Shown here piece by piece: positions 1-13,000 of a DNA stretch of 64,000 bases. The stretch lies in contig JAOVFP010000002.1 in assembly GCA_025738555.1 (NCBI GenBank), positions 744,001 through 808,000 on the forward strand, written 5' to 3'. The translations under genes and the position numbers were made by a program. Source of the DNA: Cyathus striatus. Lineage: Eukaryota > Basidiomycota > Agaricomycetes > Agaricales > Nidulariaceae. The notes under the pieces were generated by a model, which was not told the DNA's origin, did not search any database, and was given only the letters and a program-made list of their open reading frames with translations. Within the stretch, counting starts at the first letter, position 1, and each line of letters begins with the position of its first letter.

Positions 1-560
1 TAATATTTGTGAGTGTGAATAGGAATACCACACTCACACTCAAGTTAAAAGACATTGAGCATGAGTGTAATACTTGTGAGTGTGAATAGGAATACCACAC
101 TCACACTCAAGTTAAAAGACATTGAGTGTGAGTGTAATACTTGTGAGTGTGAATAGGAATACCACACTCATGCTCAAGTTAAAGGGTATTGAGTGTGAGT
201 GTAATACTTGTGAGCATGAATAATAATACCAATTATACTCATGCTCAAGTTGAATGCAAGTGTAATACTTGTGAGCATGAATAGGAATACCAATTATACT
301 CACACTCAAGTTGAATGCAAGTGTAATATTTGTGAGCATGAGTAAGAATACCAATCACGCTCATGCTCAAGTGAAATATAAGTGTAATATTTGTGAGCAT
401 GAATAAAAATGCCAATCACACTCACACTCAAGTTAAAGGTCACACTCAAGTTAAAGGACATTGAGTGCAAGTGTAAATAAGTATTATAAATGTGATAGAA
501 TACCTATCATGCTCATGCTCAAATCAAATGGCATTGAGCATGAGTGTAAATATAATACTG
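1..560. repeat. Tandem satellite, 61-67 bp unit (window begins inside it)
   Basis: About eight units start with TAATA(T/C)TTGTGAG at 1, 68, 135, 202, 263, 324, 385 and about 474. The first units are 67 bp, later ones 61 bp, and one (385-473) has a small internal duplication. Every unit carries CTCACACTCAAGTT or CTCATGCTCAAGTT, which alternate by CG/TG/CA-type changes as expected of methylated CpG decay. The open frames here on the minus strand are repeat translations, not genes. The array continues off the left edge. Confidence 0.9.
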
Positions 561-600
561 ACATGCAGTTATACTATGCCAATATGTGTGATAGGTAGTA

Positions 601-840
601 ATCTATCCTGTATTGCTCCCTGCTTTGTTGTGAATTTCCCTGCTTTTTTATTAAGCCCCCTTCCTTGTTCTGAAGTTCCCTACTTCACTGTAAAGCCCCA
701 TTCTTTTTTTTGAATTTCTCAAGGTCTCTGCTTCACTGTGAATCCCCCTGCCTTGTTCTGAATTTTCCTGCTTCATTGTGAAGCTTCCTGTAATTTCCTG
801 AGCCCCCTGCTACATTATAAACTTCCCCTGTTTCTACTGT
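601..840. repeat. Degenerate CCCTGCTT / TTGTGAATTTCC repeat
   Basis: A pyrimidine-rich stretch in which variants of CCCTGCTTTGTTGTGAA recur about every 30-40 bp (for example near 618, 668, 726, 748, 766). Order is loose and copies are diverged. The rest, to 1130, is AT-rich with short CTCTGAGTCAT-type repeats near 901-965; no gene is seen. Confidence 0.6.
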
Positions 841-1159
841 TCAATATATACTATTCTCTAGCTCTATAAATTTTTAACTGTTAGTCTGAATTACTGCTAC
901 ACTCTCTGAGTCATTTATATACACTCTAAGTCATATCTAAACACTCTGGATCATTGGTATACATTTTAAATCAATATACACTCATAAAGAAGACAATAAC
1001 AATGAAATATATATAAAACCCACTGGTGTTCTTCAATTATTACATTACAGTGCTTAGTATATACCAAATTGTATTAAAAACATGCTTTACTATGCCAATT
1101 ATTCAGTATGTAGTTGATATAAGACAGCCAGTTGGCTCACGCTCATATAAGGATTATTC

Positions 1160-2790
1160 ATGCTCATGTATAGAATATTCATGCTCACATATAGAATATT
1201 CACGCACAGGGTCAAATTTTCATGCTCAACTCACGCTCACTTTTGTGCGTGCCCGGAATTTTCTTGCTGCCCAATTCTGGGAAAAGAGCACCCAGATACA
1301 CTCACAAGTATGGGTAGCCTGGCATACACATACAGAAAACTTGGTAAATTTATGGAAGCTGAAATGCTGGAAATTAAGGTCTTTGAAATGAGTACCAGAA
1401 TTCTAGGGAAAGAGAATCCACACACACTGACAAGTATGGCAAACTTAGCAATAAAATATGGAAGTATGGGTAGATATAGAGATGCTGAAATATTGGAAAT
1501 CCAAGTACTTGAGATGAGAACTGGAATTTTGAGTAAAGACCACCAAGATACACTGAGAAGTATGAGTAACCTGGCACACACACATAGAAAACTTGGTAAA
1601 TATACTGAAGCAGAAATGTTAGAAATTCAGGTGTTGGAGATGCAAACTAGAATTTTTGGGAAAGAGCACCCAGATACTCTAACAAGTATGGGTAACCTGG
1701 CATACACATATAGAAAACTTGGCAAATATTTGGAAGCTGAAATGTTAGACATTCAGGTATGGGAGATGAGTACCCAAATTCTAGGGAAAGAGCATCCAGA
1801 TACACTGTCAAGTATGGGTAGCCTGGCAGTGACATATGGAAATCTTGGTAAATATAGAGAAGCTGAAGTGCTGGAAATTCAAGTATTAGAAATAAAAACC
1901 AGAATTCTCAGAAAAGAGCACCCAGATACAATAACAAGTATGAGTAACCTGGCATACACATGTAGAAAAATTGGCAAATATACAGAAGCTGAAATACTAG
2001 ACATTAAGGTGCTGAAAATGAGTACCAGAATTCATGGAAGAGAGCACCCAGATACACTTACAAGTATGGTTAAATTTGCAGTAATATGTGGACATCTGGG
2101 TAAATTTAAGGAAGCTGAAATGTTGGAAACTCAGGTGCTAGAAATGAGGACCATACTTTTGGGGAAGAACCACCCAGAGACACTGACTAGTATGGTTAAC
2201 TTGGCAGTGACATATGGAAGTATAGGTAAATATAGAAATGCTGAAATGCTGGAAGTTCAGGTGCTAGAGATGAGAGCTAGAATTTTGGGAAAAGAGCACC
2301 CAGAGACACTCACAAGTATGGCTAACTTGGCAATAACATATAGAAGCCTGGGTAGTTATAGAAAAGCAGAAATACTAGAAATTCAGGTGTTAGAGATGAG
2401 AACTAGAATTCTAGGGAAAGAGCACCCAGATACACTCACAAGTATGGGTAACCTAGCAGTGACATATGGAAGTTTGGGTAAACTCAAAGATGCTAAGATG
2501 CTGGAACTTCAGGCACTTGAGATGAGCACTAGAATTCTTGGGGAAGAACACCCAGAGACACTGATAAATATGGTTAACTTGACAGTGACATATGGAAGTT
2601 AAGGTAAATATAGAGAAGCTGAACAGTTGGAAATCCAGGTGTTGAAGATAAGAACTAAAATTCTTGGATATGAACACCCAGATACCTTGACAAGTATGGA
2701 TAACTTGTCTAAGACATGAAAATTTGTGTAAATATAGAAATGCTGAAACCCTGGAAGCCCAGGCACTGGAAATTAGAACCAAAAATTTGG
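1160..2790 (+). pseudogene. Free-standing TPR array (kinesin-light-chain-like), decayed 3' end
   Basis: An open frame of 480 codons (1160-2602) holds about ten copies of a 42-residue tetratricopeptide unit, each with the core [16 protein letters not shown] followed by a second helix like [20 protein letters not shown]. This matches TPR_10/TPR_12 repeats of fungal NB-ARC-TPR receptors; such arrays serve as protein-binding solenoids. The first 40 residues before [12 protein letters not shown] are translated from GCTCA-type satellite sequence and are probably not genuine. No nucleotide-binding domain precedes it. After the TAA at 2600-2602 the TPR sequence continues in frame for about one unit and then decays with a deletion, TGA, TAA and TAG codons to about 2790. 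I read it as a piece of a larger receptor gene; a short expressed TPR-only protein is possible. Compare 43395-44580, which has the same unit attached to an NB-ARC domain. Confidence 0.75.
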
Positions 2791-3568
2791 AAAAATGACA
2801 CTCAAATACACTAATAAGATTAATGTAGAATGTGATATTCAAGTGTGATTTACTTTAGTTCAAATGGTGTAAAGTATAAAGTAGAATTAAGTTAATAAAA
2901 CTAAATTCAAATAATTTGTCAGTCACACAGACCCTGTTACCAATGGAATATATGTTCAAGCTCTCTTATTACTTACATCATAGAAGCTCTAGCAGTTCAA
3001 GTCTAGGAGTAGTGCTCATGAAGTCATGGGCCTCAACAGCTTTCCTGTTCAATTAAAATGTGTGCTCTATTAATTTGATACACAAAATATGCACCCAGAT
3101 TCCATACAGCAGACTGGATTGGAAGGCTGATATATGAGAATTTCGTGTGACGAACTGAGTAAGTCAAGTCGCGAGAACCAGAAATCAAAACGTTTTAACA
3201 ACGTCCACTTTGTCGACTCGACTTGACTTACATAAGTTACTTCCGGTTGTCCCATCCATACGGCTCGCGGTTATCGGGCCGAACTGTGGCAGTGTCACTA
3301 AAATAGAAGTCCTGACAAATACATTCCCGCAGATGTCAATAAGATTACACGCGTGCCCTTGGGTCGGACATGGGAAACTAACAAACTCGCGTTCTTACAC
3401 TGCAGAAGTCGCTCATATGACAGCATTTATTCGTGTATCACGGCGATGTGACAAGGCCATTGATATCCATATCCTGATCAATTTTAACCACCCCTCTTCA
3501 TCCAGATTCCATTCGACCGGGAGACTTAAATAACTCGTGTACGCGTGAAGTTTCCTGAACACCACCAT
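2791..3568. other. Intergenic; change from CpG-poor to CpG-normal DNA, and upstream region of the ABC gene
   Basis: Up to about 3130 the sequence is AT-rich and almost free of CG, like the TPR remnant. From about 3140 CG dinucleotides are frequent and stay so through the transporter gene. Frames open here do not resemble known proteins. The promoter of the downstream gene must lie here but I see no clear TATA box. An inverted repeat at 3159-3231 is listed separately. Confidence 0.6.
3159..3231. repeat. Perfect 13-bp inverted repeat, 47-nt loop
   Basis: GTAAGTCAAGTCG at 3159-3171 is matched by its exact complement CGACTTGACTTAC at 3219-3231. It lies about 340 bp before the transporter start. 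The arms recall the AAGTCAAGT/ACTTGACTT words of the arrays at 16.9 and 47 kb, so it could be a trace of the same repeat family; a regulatory role is only a possibility. Confidence 0.7.
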
Positions 3569-6500
3569 ATGATGTCCAGCTCAACTCCCCTGTGTCCAGC
3601 CTCCACCTCACTGTTCGACTTGACAGACCGATGTACGCGCGCACTATGGAGCTCAGTCCCCCCTGCAGCGCTAGTGGTTCTCATCGGTGTCATTTCTCTT
3701 CCTCTGTCTATTCCAAACGCGCTGGGGTTGAGGAATGTCGTGGATGCAGTTAAGGCACCGTTTCGAACGTATCTCACGCTTGATGAAGCAGCGGCGCTCA
3801 CTGGTGATAGCGAAGCAGACAACGAGCAACGCGCAAATGAGGAAGAGAAACTTGACGCACCCCCCTTGTGGAAGACACTTGTCGTGACCATCATCGGTGT
3901 GATACAAACGGTCGTCAATCTCGCGTTCTCTGTATTCCTCTTCTACGACAACCCTTCCTCAGCGACCTCTCCCCCTTCCTTTCCTCTTCTTTTGTCCATA
4001 GCATGGCTGTACACGTCAACACGATTGGTTATCAAACCCACTGCGGTCGTGGCATATGACCTTGTCTCAATATACCTGTTTCTACTTCTCGGTACTCTCA
4101 TCCAGCTCGGAGGGGACCTATACGAGCTTCAAGTGTACAATGTCCCGATTCCACCTTCGACAGCGGCGAGAGCAGTTTCACAGCTTATTGGTACACTTGT
4201 GGTATTGGGAGTAGTGTTGAACATGCCAATGGCGCTGCCTGGTGGGAGGGTGAAGAAAGAAGATATTGTAAGCATATCCTTGCCACGTATCGAAGCTTCC
4301 CATCTAACTGCATAATAGGGAAAGACAGCTTCACCGGAAGATTATACCTCTCTCTGGGGGTGGATCTCGTTTAACTGGATTAAGCCGCTTATCAACAAGG
4401 TGTGTTTCGTGTTATCCGACGTATGCTGTCTTGTTAATCATCTTCTATCTCTAATAGGGCCGCAGTACTACTCTCAACGAAGACGATGTATGCAACCTCA
4501 GCCCAACGCTCCGGAGTAAAGCAATCTTCGGCAAGTTTTTTATAATCAAGTAAGTCTTAACGTTCATCCTACTACAGTATTACTAGTCTGACTGTTCTGC
4601 AAAGCCACAAATCTTTGTTACTACGCTTGTGGGCTGCCAACTCGCTTGACATATTCCTCGATTTCATATTCACATACATATCAATCATGCTAAACTACGC
4701 ACGTCCGTTTTTCTTACAGTAAGTCTGACTTCCATTGTTCAAGTTCAAGTTCAGACATTCATCATCCCTCAGGCGTATTCTCGAGGCTATAGACCGTCCC
4801 GACCCTACACCAGAAAGTCGAATGAAGGCCTACATCTACGCTTTTCTGGCATTCTTCTGCACGTTGTTCAAAGCTGAATCGGATTTGCAGCATCTCTGGT
4901 TTGGACGACGTTCTGCGACCAGGATGAGGTCTGAGCTAATGGCTGCTATTTACGATAAGGCCTTGAAAAGACGTGATTATTCTGGGGTCGTGGATAAAGA
5001 AAAGGTGGAGGAGGAGAGGAAGAGGAAGGAAGCGGCAAATGCTCCGACAGGTTAGTCATTTTATTCATTTTGTGAACAATGCTGATAACGTTTTGATAGA
5101 CAAGAAAAGCAAGGATAAGAAGGAGAAAGAGGACAAGGAAAAATCGAATGATCCAAAGGCGGGGGCAGATATTGGGAAGATTGTCAATCTTATGGCCGGT
5201 GACGCAACTATGGTACGTTACTACTAATCTTGCATATATATCACTCTCAACTGCCTTTTAGATCTGTGATACAATGACTGGTCTATTTGTCCTTTATGGA
5301 TCACCTTTCGAAATCATTATCGCTGGGTACTACTTGTACAAGCTAGTGCTTTTACAACTCCCGTCCGTTTAGTCGAGTGCTAACTATCATTAACAGGCTA
5401 CTAGGTCTCTCTGCCTTTACAGGCTTCATCGTTCTCATAGCCGGATGGCCTCTTAACAGCTACCTTGCCCGTCGCAGTATTAATATACAGAAAAGTCTCC
5501 TAGGTGCAAAAGACAAACGTATGGCAGTGTTAACTGAGCTACTTAGTTCTGTATGTTTTCGGTGAAGTTTGGAAAGGTGAATAATGTTCCAACAGAATAC
5601 GGGAATTAGGTCAAGTTTATCAAGTTTTTCGCCTGGGAAGATAAATGGACCCAGAGAGCACTTGATGCTAGGGAAGTTGAGATGAAATGGATTGTAAAAG
5701 GTTCGTCACTGGTATATATTCGCAGCTTATAAATGGACTAAGGCATATCTTATAGAGCGCATTAACTCTGTATTATTCTACTTACTTTGGACAAGCTCTC
5801 CCATTCTTGTTTCTATTGTCTCGTTCTATACTTACGTTATTCGCGGGAACGAACTGACGGTCAGCGTCGCTTTTACAGTATGTATCCATATCTATGTCGT
5901 TTTTGAGTTTGACGCTATTCATGAGTTTTTTTAGGCAATTACACTCTTTACCATGATTCGTCTCCCATTGAACGTCATCCCTGCTTATATTGTTGAGGTT
6001 CTTCAAGTAGGAACTTTCGGTCATATTATTTTCACAACGAGATGCTGATCAAAGACATGAACAGGCTGGTGTAGCATTGAAACGTATATCTGTGTATCTG
6101 GACGAAGATGAGGTCGACGAACAAGTTAGCTCCCTCAAGAACTCCTCAGAGCCAAGTTATACAAGCGAAGAGCAAGGGCTTGGACTCCGAAATGCTACCT
6201 TGAAATGGAACGAAGTTCCAGAAGAGAAAGAGGATATTAAGGGAAAGTCGAAAGATACGAAATCAACTTCTCTTCCTGGGGATAGTGCAAGCATTGCGAC
6301 AGCGTCTACCACGGTTGGAGATAATGTGGATCTTCTTGCTGATGCTCCAGGAGACCATAGGTTCGAGCTAAAGGATATTAATGTCATCTTTCCAGAGGGA
6401 AAGTTGACCGTCATAACTGGACCCACTGCATCTGGGAAGACTGCTTTGCTCGTATGTAACACATTCATGTGCCCTGCAAAGTCGCTGATTTCTTTTAGAT

Positions 6501-9500
6501 GGCCCTCCTTGGTGAAATGACAAGGGTCCATGGGAAGCTTATCATGATGAAAAACCCGTCCTCCGTGGACGAAAATGGCAACATGCACGCGATTTCTTAT
6601 GCTGCTCAAACCCCATGGCTCCGCCACCATTCGATCAAGGATAACATTCTCTTTGGATATCCCTACGACGAGAAGCGATACTCTGACGTTATTGAAGCCT
6701 GCGCATTAAATCCTGACCTTGCGATATTGGAAGATGGAGACTCGACCGAAATTGGAGCGCGTGGTGTCAGTTTATCTGGAGGACAGAAGGCTCGGGTAGC
6801 ATTGGCTAGAGCTGTTTATGCAAGGACGAAGTATATTCTTCTTGACGATCCTCTGAGTGCAGTGGACAGCCATACATCGAGGTTCTTGTACGAGAAGTTG
6901 TTGCGAGGGCCGCTTTTGGATAAGCGGACGGTGGTATGTCTTCCATCCTTCCTGCTCTATTGTTTTTAATTGGAACATAGATCCTTGTCACTCATCATGT
7001 CGAGCTTGTCCTTCCTGGGGCGCACTACCTTGTTCGCATGCTTGATGGTCGTATTGATACTCAAGGCTTTGTTGAGGAGCTCCGGGTACAGGGGTTGCTC
7101 GAGGAAATTACTCACGATGCCGAAGTCGAGGTGCAAAAAGAGGAGAAAATCGAGGAAGAGCTCAAGGCTGTGGAAGAGGCAGGTGATCCTACTGGCGAAA
7201 CCAAGAAACCTAGAAAGCTAGTCGAAGATGAGCATCGTGAAACTGGTGATGTCAAGTGGCCAATTTATAAGAGCTATCTCAAAGCTTCGCAAGTATTCTA
7301 TTGAATACGTCGACGTTTTCTGACATGCCGCTAATTATAGATCATATTGGATTTGGGCTTTCATGCTCTTTTTAATGACTGTCAGCGAGGTTCTTGGTGT
7401 AGCCGAGAAGTTCTGGATCAAAATATGGGGTGACGCGTACCCTAAGGAAGCCCAATTCTCTCCCGTTTTCACAATCCAGTTTATCGATAGGCACTCCAAC
7501 CACAACAGCTATCAGGGAATGATCCCCTATTTAAGGACCTTTACTAATTCTCTTTTTGGTATTGAACTCCCCAGTGCCATCGACCGTCCGCTGTTTTATG
7601 TCAGTATTTATGCTGCTATTGGATTAGGGACTGCGATTGTTGTCGTATTCTCTATCACAGCGCAGTATATCGGCTCAATTAGAGCATCGAGAAAGCTATT
7701 CAAGTGCGCGTTTAATTGATTTTTCAGGCCCATCTAACTGTATCCCCAGACAACTGTTAGCTACGGTTGTTCGAGCAACTTTTAGGTTCCATGACACCAC
7801 CCCACAAGGTCGATTTGTGTATATTTATGCATTTACACGATTAACAAACGTTATTTAGGGCGTATGATGAATCGTTTTGGAAAGGTTCGAAGCCACTTGT
7901 AATTTTCTTATCCTGACTTACACCCCATAGGATATCCAAACTATTGATTCTCGGCTTGCCCGGACGCTTCAAGCTGTGAATTCATCATTAGCTGGATTCT
8001 TTGCTGCAGTTATCACAGTGGCGTATGTTACACGCTACTATTCTTCTGCATATCACATAACCATCTTCCCAGCATTGTATTCCCATACTTCCTGATTCCT
8101 GCCTTCTTCATTGGTTTCGCTTATCGTGAGCTTTCGATCGGGTATCTCAACACTGGTCGCGATCTTCGTCGTATGGAATCGAACTCTCGTTCTCCCATAT
8201 TTTCCGATTTTGGCGAATTGCTGGAGGGAATAGTTACTGTTAGGGCATACTCTGCTGAAAGGCGGTTCCTGAATAACCTCCACTTGAAAATTGACCACAC
8301 AACAAAGGTAATTTCTCCCGTATTGTAACACCTCTTAACTTCTTACCTTTTAGCAATAGATGTGGTACTCCTTCTGGATGACGAATCGTTGGCTCCTTCT
8401 TAACTTTGATTTTTTCGGCGCTCTAGCAGTTCTTGCTACCACCCTCTTCTCCATCGCCACTCTTAACAACAGTGCTGGTCTTGCCGGTGTCTCGATCACA
8501 AGTGCCATGTCGTTCACAATGTCTGTTTACTGGGCTTGCAGGTATTGGACAGCACTTGAGCTTGATCTAAAGTAAGACGTGTTCGATCTATTGTATTAAA
8601 GTCATAGCTTACGTGGATTAGCTCCGTTGAACGTATTGTTGAGTAGTAAGTCCGGTTTTCCTTATATTTCAACGTCGTTGATTCAAACGTTGCAGTCTTG
8701 ATCTTCCACAGGAGCCTCCTTTCATAGTCGATTCGAATCGCGTTCCTGCATATTGGCCTTCGAGCTCAAATAAAGATATACTTATCTCGGTAGAAAATCT
8801 AACCGTCAAGTACGCACCCGAACTTCCTGCTGTACTTCAAGATGTATCTTTCACGTTGAAGGCAGGAGAACGTGTTGGGCTATTAGGTCGGACAGGTGAG
8901 TGGGACCTGAACAGCCTCAAGGTCGGAATGTAATGTAAATAACAGGAAGTGGGAAGTCCACATTGGCTATGAGTATTCTTCGCTTTGTAAGTTTTACTGT
9001 TTTATATGCATAGCAAATAAGCTGACCTTTAACTGCTTAGGTCGACCCCGCTAGCGGTCGTATTGTCATTGATGGCATTGATATTTCCACTATTGGTATT
9101 CATGATCTCCGTTCAAGATTGGTTAGTTTTACTTCTAATGATGTTTTTATTTTTACTTACACGTTGTTTTAGACATTTATACCTCAGGTACGCATATCTG
9201 TTTGACATAGGACAGTGGTTCAACTACTACATTTTACAGGATGCAACTTTGTTCTCTGGGACATTGAGAGATAACCTCGATCCATTTGGTATGCAATGAA
9301 CCTTGGAAAAATCAGTGATTGTGAAGGCTGACATATTTACAGGCGACCACGAAGATAGCGACTGCCTTGACGTACTCTACCGCGTCCACCTAATCACGCC
9401 GGGTAGCGCCAATGCCTCTGAACGTGCATCTCGTGATCAATCTGCCTCTTCTTCTCGACTCCCTTCACGACCGGCATCTGTTACCGGTGTCACTCGTGAA

Positions 9501-10060
9501 AGCACAGAAGTTGATACTATTGCTTCTTCTGTGACTGACGTCGAATCCAAGACCAAGCTGAGCCTCGGAACTCAGGTGTCAGCTGGTGGTGCCAACTTTT
9601 CTCAGGGACAAAGGCAGCTCATCGCCATGGCTAGAGCTCTGTTGCGGCATAGCTCAATTATTGTGCTCGATGAGGCTACGAGCAGTATTGACTTTGCGAC
9701 TGATGCAAAAATTCAAACTGCTATACGGGAAGAATTTACAGAGTCGTTGCTTCTCACAGGTGTGCTCTAGCATTGTGTAGACTAAACTATTTCTGAGATG
9801 TCCCTAGTTGCTCATCGCTTGCATACGGTCATCGATTATGATCGACTCATTGTACTGGACAAGGGAAAGGTTTGTTTTCGGATACATTCGTCTTTACGTA
9901 GATGTCCTCATGAGTCATTATACAGATTTCTGAATTCGATACCCCATGGAATCTCATTCAAAAAGAGGATGGAATTTTCCGTAATATGTGCCTCAAAAGT
10001 GGGCAGTACAGCGAGTTGGAAGCTGCGGCGAAAGCAAAAGCTGAGCAGGACCAAGGGTAG
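3569..10060 (+). CDS. ABCC/MRP-type ABC transporter, 29 exons, complete
   Basis: Full ABC exporter of the C subfamily (fungal YOR1/YCF1-like), expected in plasma or vacuolar membrane to export drugs or conjugates with ATP; the substrate cannot be read. My model joins 3569-4267, 4319-4399, 4458-4549, 4605-4718, 4773-5050, 5100-5212, 5262-5335, 5397-5550, 5610-5700, 5756-5877, 5935-6006, 6065-6451, 6499-6933, 6981-7288, 7341-7703, 7750-7808, 7859-7884, 7931-8022, 8073-8307, 8360-8571, 8622-8645, 8696-8895, 8946-8986, 9041-9121, 9173-9187, 9240-9288, 9343-9759, 9808-9869, 9926-10060: 5031 nt, 1676 aa. Residues 1-230 hold about five hydrophobic helices (TMD0-like), then [14 protein letters not shown]1: Walker A GPTASGKT (749-756), LSGGQ (851-855), Walker [12 protein letters not shown] with Asp in place of the catalytic Glu, H-loop LVTHH. 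NBD2: Walker A GRTGSGKST (1408-1416), FSQGQ, Walker [14 protein letters not shown]-loop VAHR. Only NBD2 has the catalytic Glu, as usual in ABCC. A Ser/Arg-rich insert lies in NBD2. ATG at 3572 is an equally good start. Oddities: a GC-AG intron (7289-7340) and a 15-nt exon (9173-9187). No stops or frameshifts, so it looks functional. Confidence 0.93.
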
Positions 10061-13000
10061 TGAATTTGGTCCATCCATATTCTTTATTTCCTCTCTGTTC
10101 CCAGATAATGTAAAGCTACGTTGATACATCCAATGCTTATAGGTAATGAGTAAGTTTCGATTTCGATTTTCCCTGACAATCAAAAAAATTACTTGACGTA
10201 GTACACAAATGTACATGCTATTTTGCTAAAAATCAATAGTAAACGTCGAAAACAACCTCATGCTAAAATCCATAATCCCCTTCTCCCAAGCTGAGACGTC
10301 TGATGGGCGTACACTACCTATAGTCTTGGATTTTAGCTTTTTCCATACATGTAATCAGTACTCACCAAACAGTAATAAGCGTGGGTTAGTTACAGAATTG
10401 GAGTGAGGCCCGAGCTGCCAGTTAAAAAGTACTAAGAAGTACACTTACCAAGAGTGTGAATATGACAAAGCCTAAGGTAGTACTATGTGCAGAAGAGACA
10501 GATAAAGCAGCAGCGCCAAACTCAGCGACTAAGTGGATAACAGCCAGAATGCGTCTAGCGATATGCGAAGGTCATGTGATCGAACACGATCACTACCCAA
10601 GAGAAGCAAGTGATGATGAAGCACCTCACTAGATGCCTTGGCAAACCCCAGAACCCCAAGCCAACTGATCAACTTCTCTTGGAGTAATCGGCAAAGCAAT
10701 GCATGTTTAATTAAAGTAATAAGCCCTGAGCCCTGATAGATCTTTGTGCTATTCTTAGCACATTCGTGTATAGCCAATTCCATCCCGACCGAAGGAACAT
10801 GCATGGCGCCATATCCCCCATCATGCAACCTCCTATGACAGACGTGCAACCCCCTGTCCAGCATGCTCTGTGAGTGAATGGCTTTCCCTTGTCAGTGATG
10901 TAGTTTACAAGCCCTAGTACCCCGAATGTACCTATCTAGCAGCTATGCAGTACCATCAGCCACCATATTCCCAGCAGTATATAAAGTAGACGAGTTTTAT
11001 CCTGTAGACCTGAAGCTATCCTCCATGCAGCTTCTGTTATAAAGTACCTTGATGTAGTGTAGTGAATTAAAGTGACCTTTCCAAGATTATTGATTAAGTG
11101 ATTTGATTTGAGTCTAGTAAGAAGAGCTGCAAACTCCTAGAGTATCATGTGTTACCTCATACATAGCCAGAGACGTTACCTACCCACTACTTAGACCATC
11201 CTCCACCTCCCTATACATCCCCCTTCTACCCCCTTTTGCCCGGAAGCATCCTTAATACTGATATTCTGTGAAATTCCCTCCAAACTTGCCACCCCGTTAC
11301 ATTGTTTTAGGAGTAAGTAGTTATTATTACATATGCTAGCTACTATCACCCTGTTGTAAACATCTCTAACCTCTTAAAGCCACAGAAGCCTCTCTACAAT
11401 CCACGCAATTGGCCAAGTACCAAATTCCAGCTTGGCGATTCAATGGTACCACAGCCACTTTCCCATCTCCATACTGGAATACCGGTGTCATCACCACATT
11501 GTGGAAAGGCTGGATCTGATTGGAGCAGGTATGTGGCTTGGGTGAAGAACTGGATAGATGCACTGAACACGAAGCAATTAATCATCTTATGGATTTTGCC
11601 CATTCCTCACAGTATATTACCTGGAGAATCAGGTGATATCAGTGTTGTGAATGTGGTAGATGTAGATTATAATCACCCATAAAGTGAAAGTTTTCGAGTC
11701 TACATTTTTGTACATCTTCACAAAGGGCTCGTTGACAGTGTACAGTGCGGCTTTATCACTCAATGAGGGATAGTTGTACTTTGTAGTGTATTTGAATACA
11801 TTGAAAGCATTGTTGGAATGTGAGAGACAACCATATTCAAATGTCTCAATGATCTCCGCTTGCACCACTATGTTTCAGTTGTATGTCTTCCATTTTATTC
11901 TATGCCACTAACTATGCCTTTTATGTAGTACATATCTTGTATTTAAACTTGTACACTATGTCGTTTACTGTGTGCGTTTACCCCCACAGTATACGTCATC
12001 ACACGATTTCATTAGAACCTTCAACAAGCATTACTTTTAGCAAATGCTCTGTGAACTCTGTCAGTTGGTACATAAAGTGACCTGCCACCAAAAGAAACCT
12101 CACTCCATTGTAGAGCAGGCATTTGGCCTGCATTATGGAATGAACGATTCTACACATTCTGTAAACATGTTCAGTCATGTGACATGTTCATGTCATCAAG
12201 CTTGAAACAGCGTGTCTACACTATCATCTCTGCCACCTCAACACACTCCCTGATGCTCTCTGCCTCCACCCCCTTTGCCACAATGCTAACCATATAACTC
12301 AACAGTGGCACCTCAAAGTCTAATCATCTCCATATTGACATTTCAACATATTCTCTTTCTCCTCTTATCTTTTAATTCATTTTCGACATTCTATTCCTAA
12401 CAGACTCGTGTTTCTGCTCCTGGAAACAATTATTCAATTCCTATCTTATCCTTGGCTTTACTTACACTCATTTTGCTCTTTTTAGGTATATTTCTATCTC
12501 TTTTACTATATAAACTGTATATGTTGGTATTGAGCAATCCAGTGAAGTTTACCATCTCAAGCTCTCATCTAAACATCTCAAACTCATTCTCTGTCGCTGT
12601 CTACAACATTCTGCAATGTTCTATTTGTTTCAACTCATCGAAACAAACTTCATTCAACCTCACTCATTCCAGAACTTCCACTCGAAGTTCTCTCTGTTTC
12701 TGTATTGTTATTCCTCTCAATCACATCGCTAACACTTTATTTCATTACCTATCATATCTGTGACAATCCCTGAACCATATGGAGTCAACTCTGGGTTTAC
12801 TCCACTGTATGTACATTTCCTCCAGACTATGTATACTTATTATATATCTAACTCTTCCTTACTAATGTTTACTTGTAACTGTTTACTTGTTCCTTCCCTT
12901 TAATATTACTACCTCATTCTCTGGCCATGGCCATTTCACCTATGACTATAATCTAGAGGCATACTACTAGTTTACCATGGTCTACATTTCATGGAGTTTA

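Noticed and set aside
112..354. 80-codon minus-strand frame
   Set aside because: Lies wholly within the 61-67-bp satellite and repeats with it.
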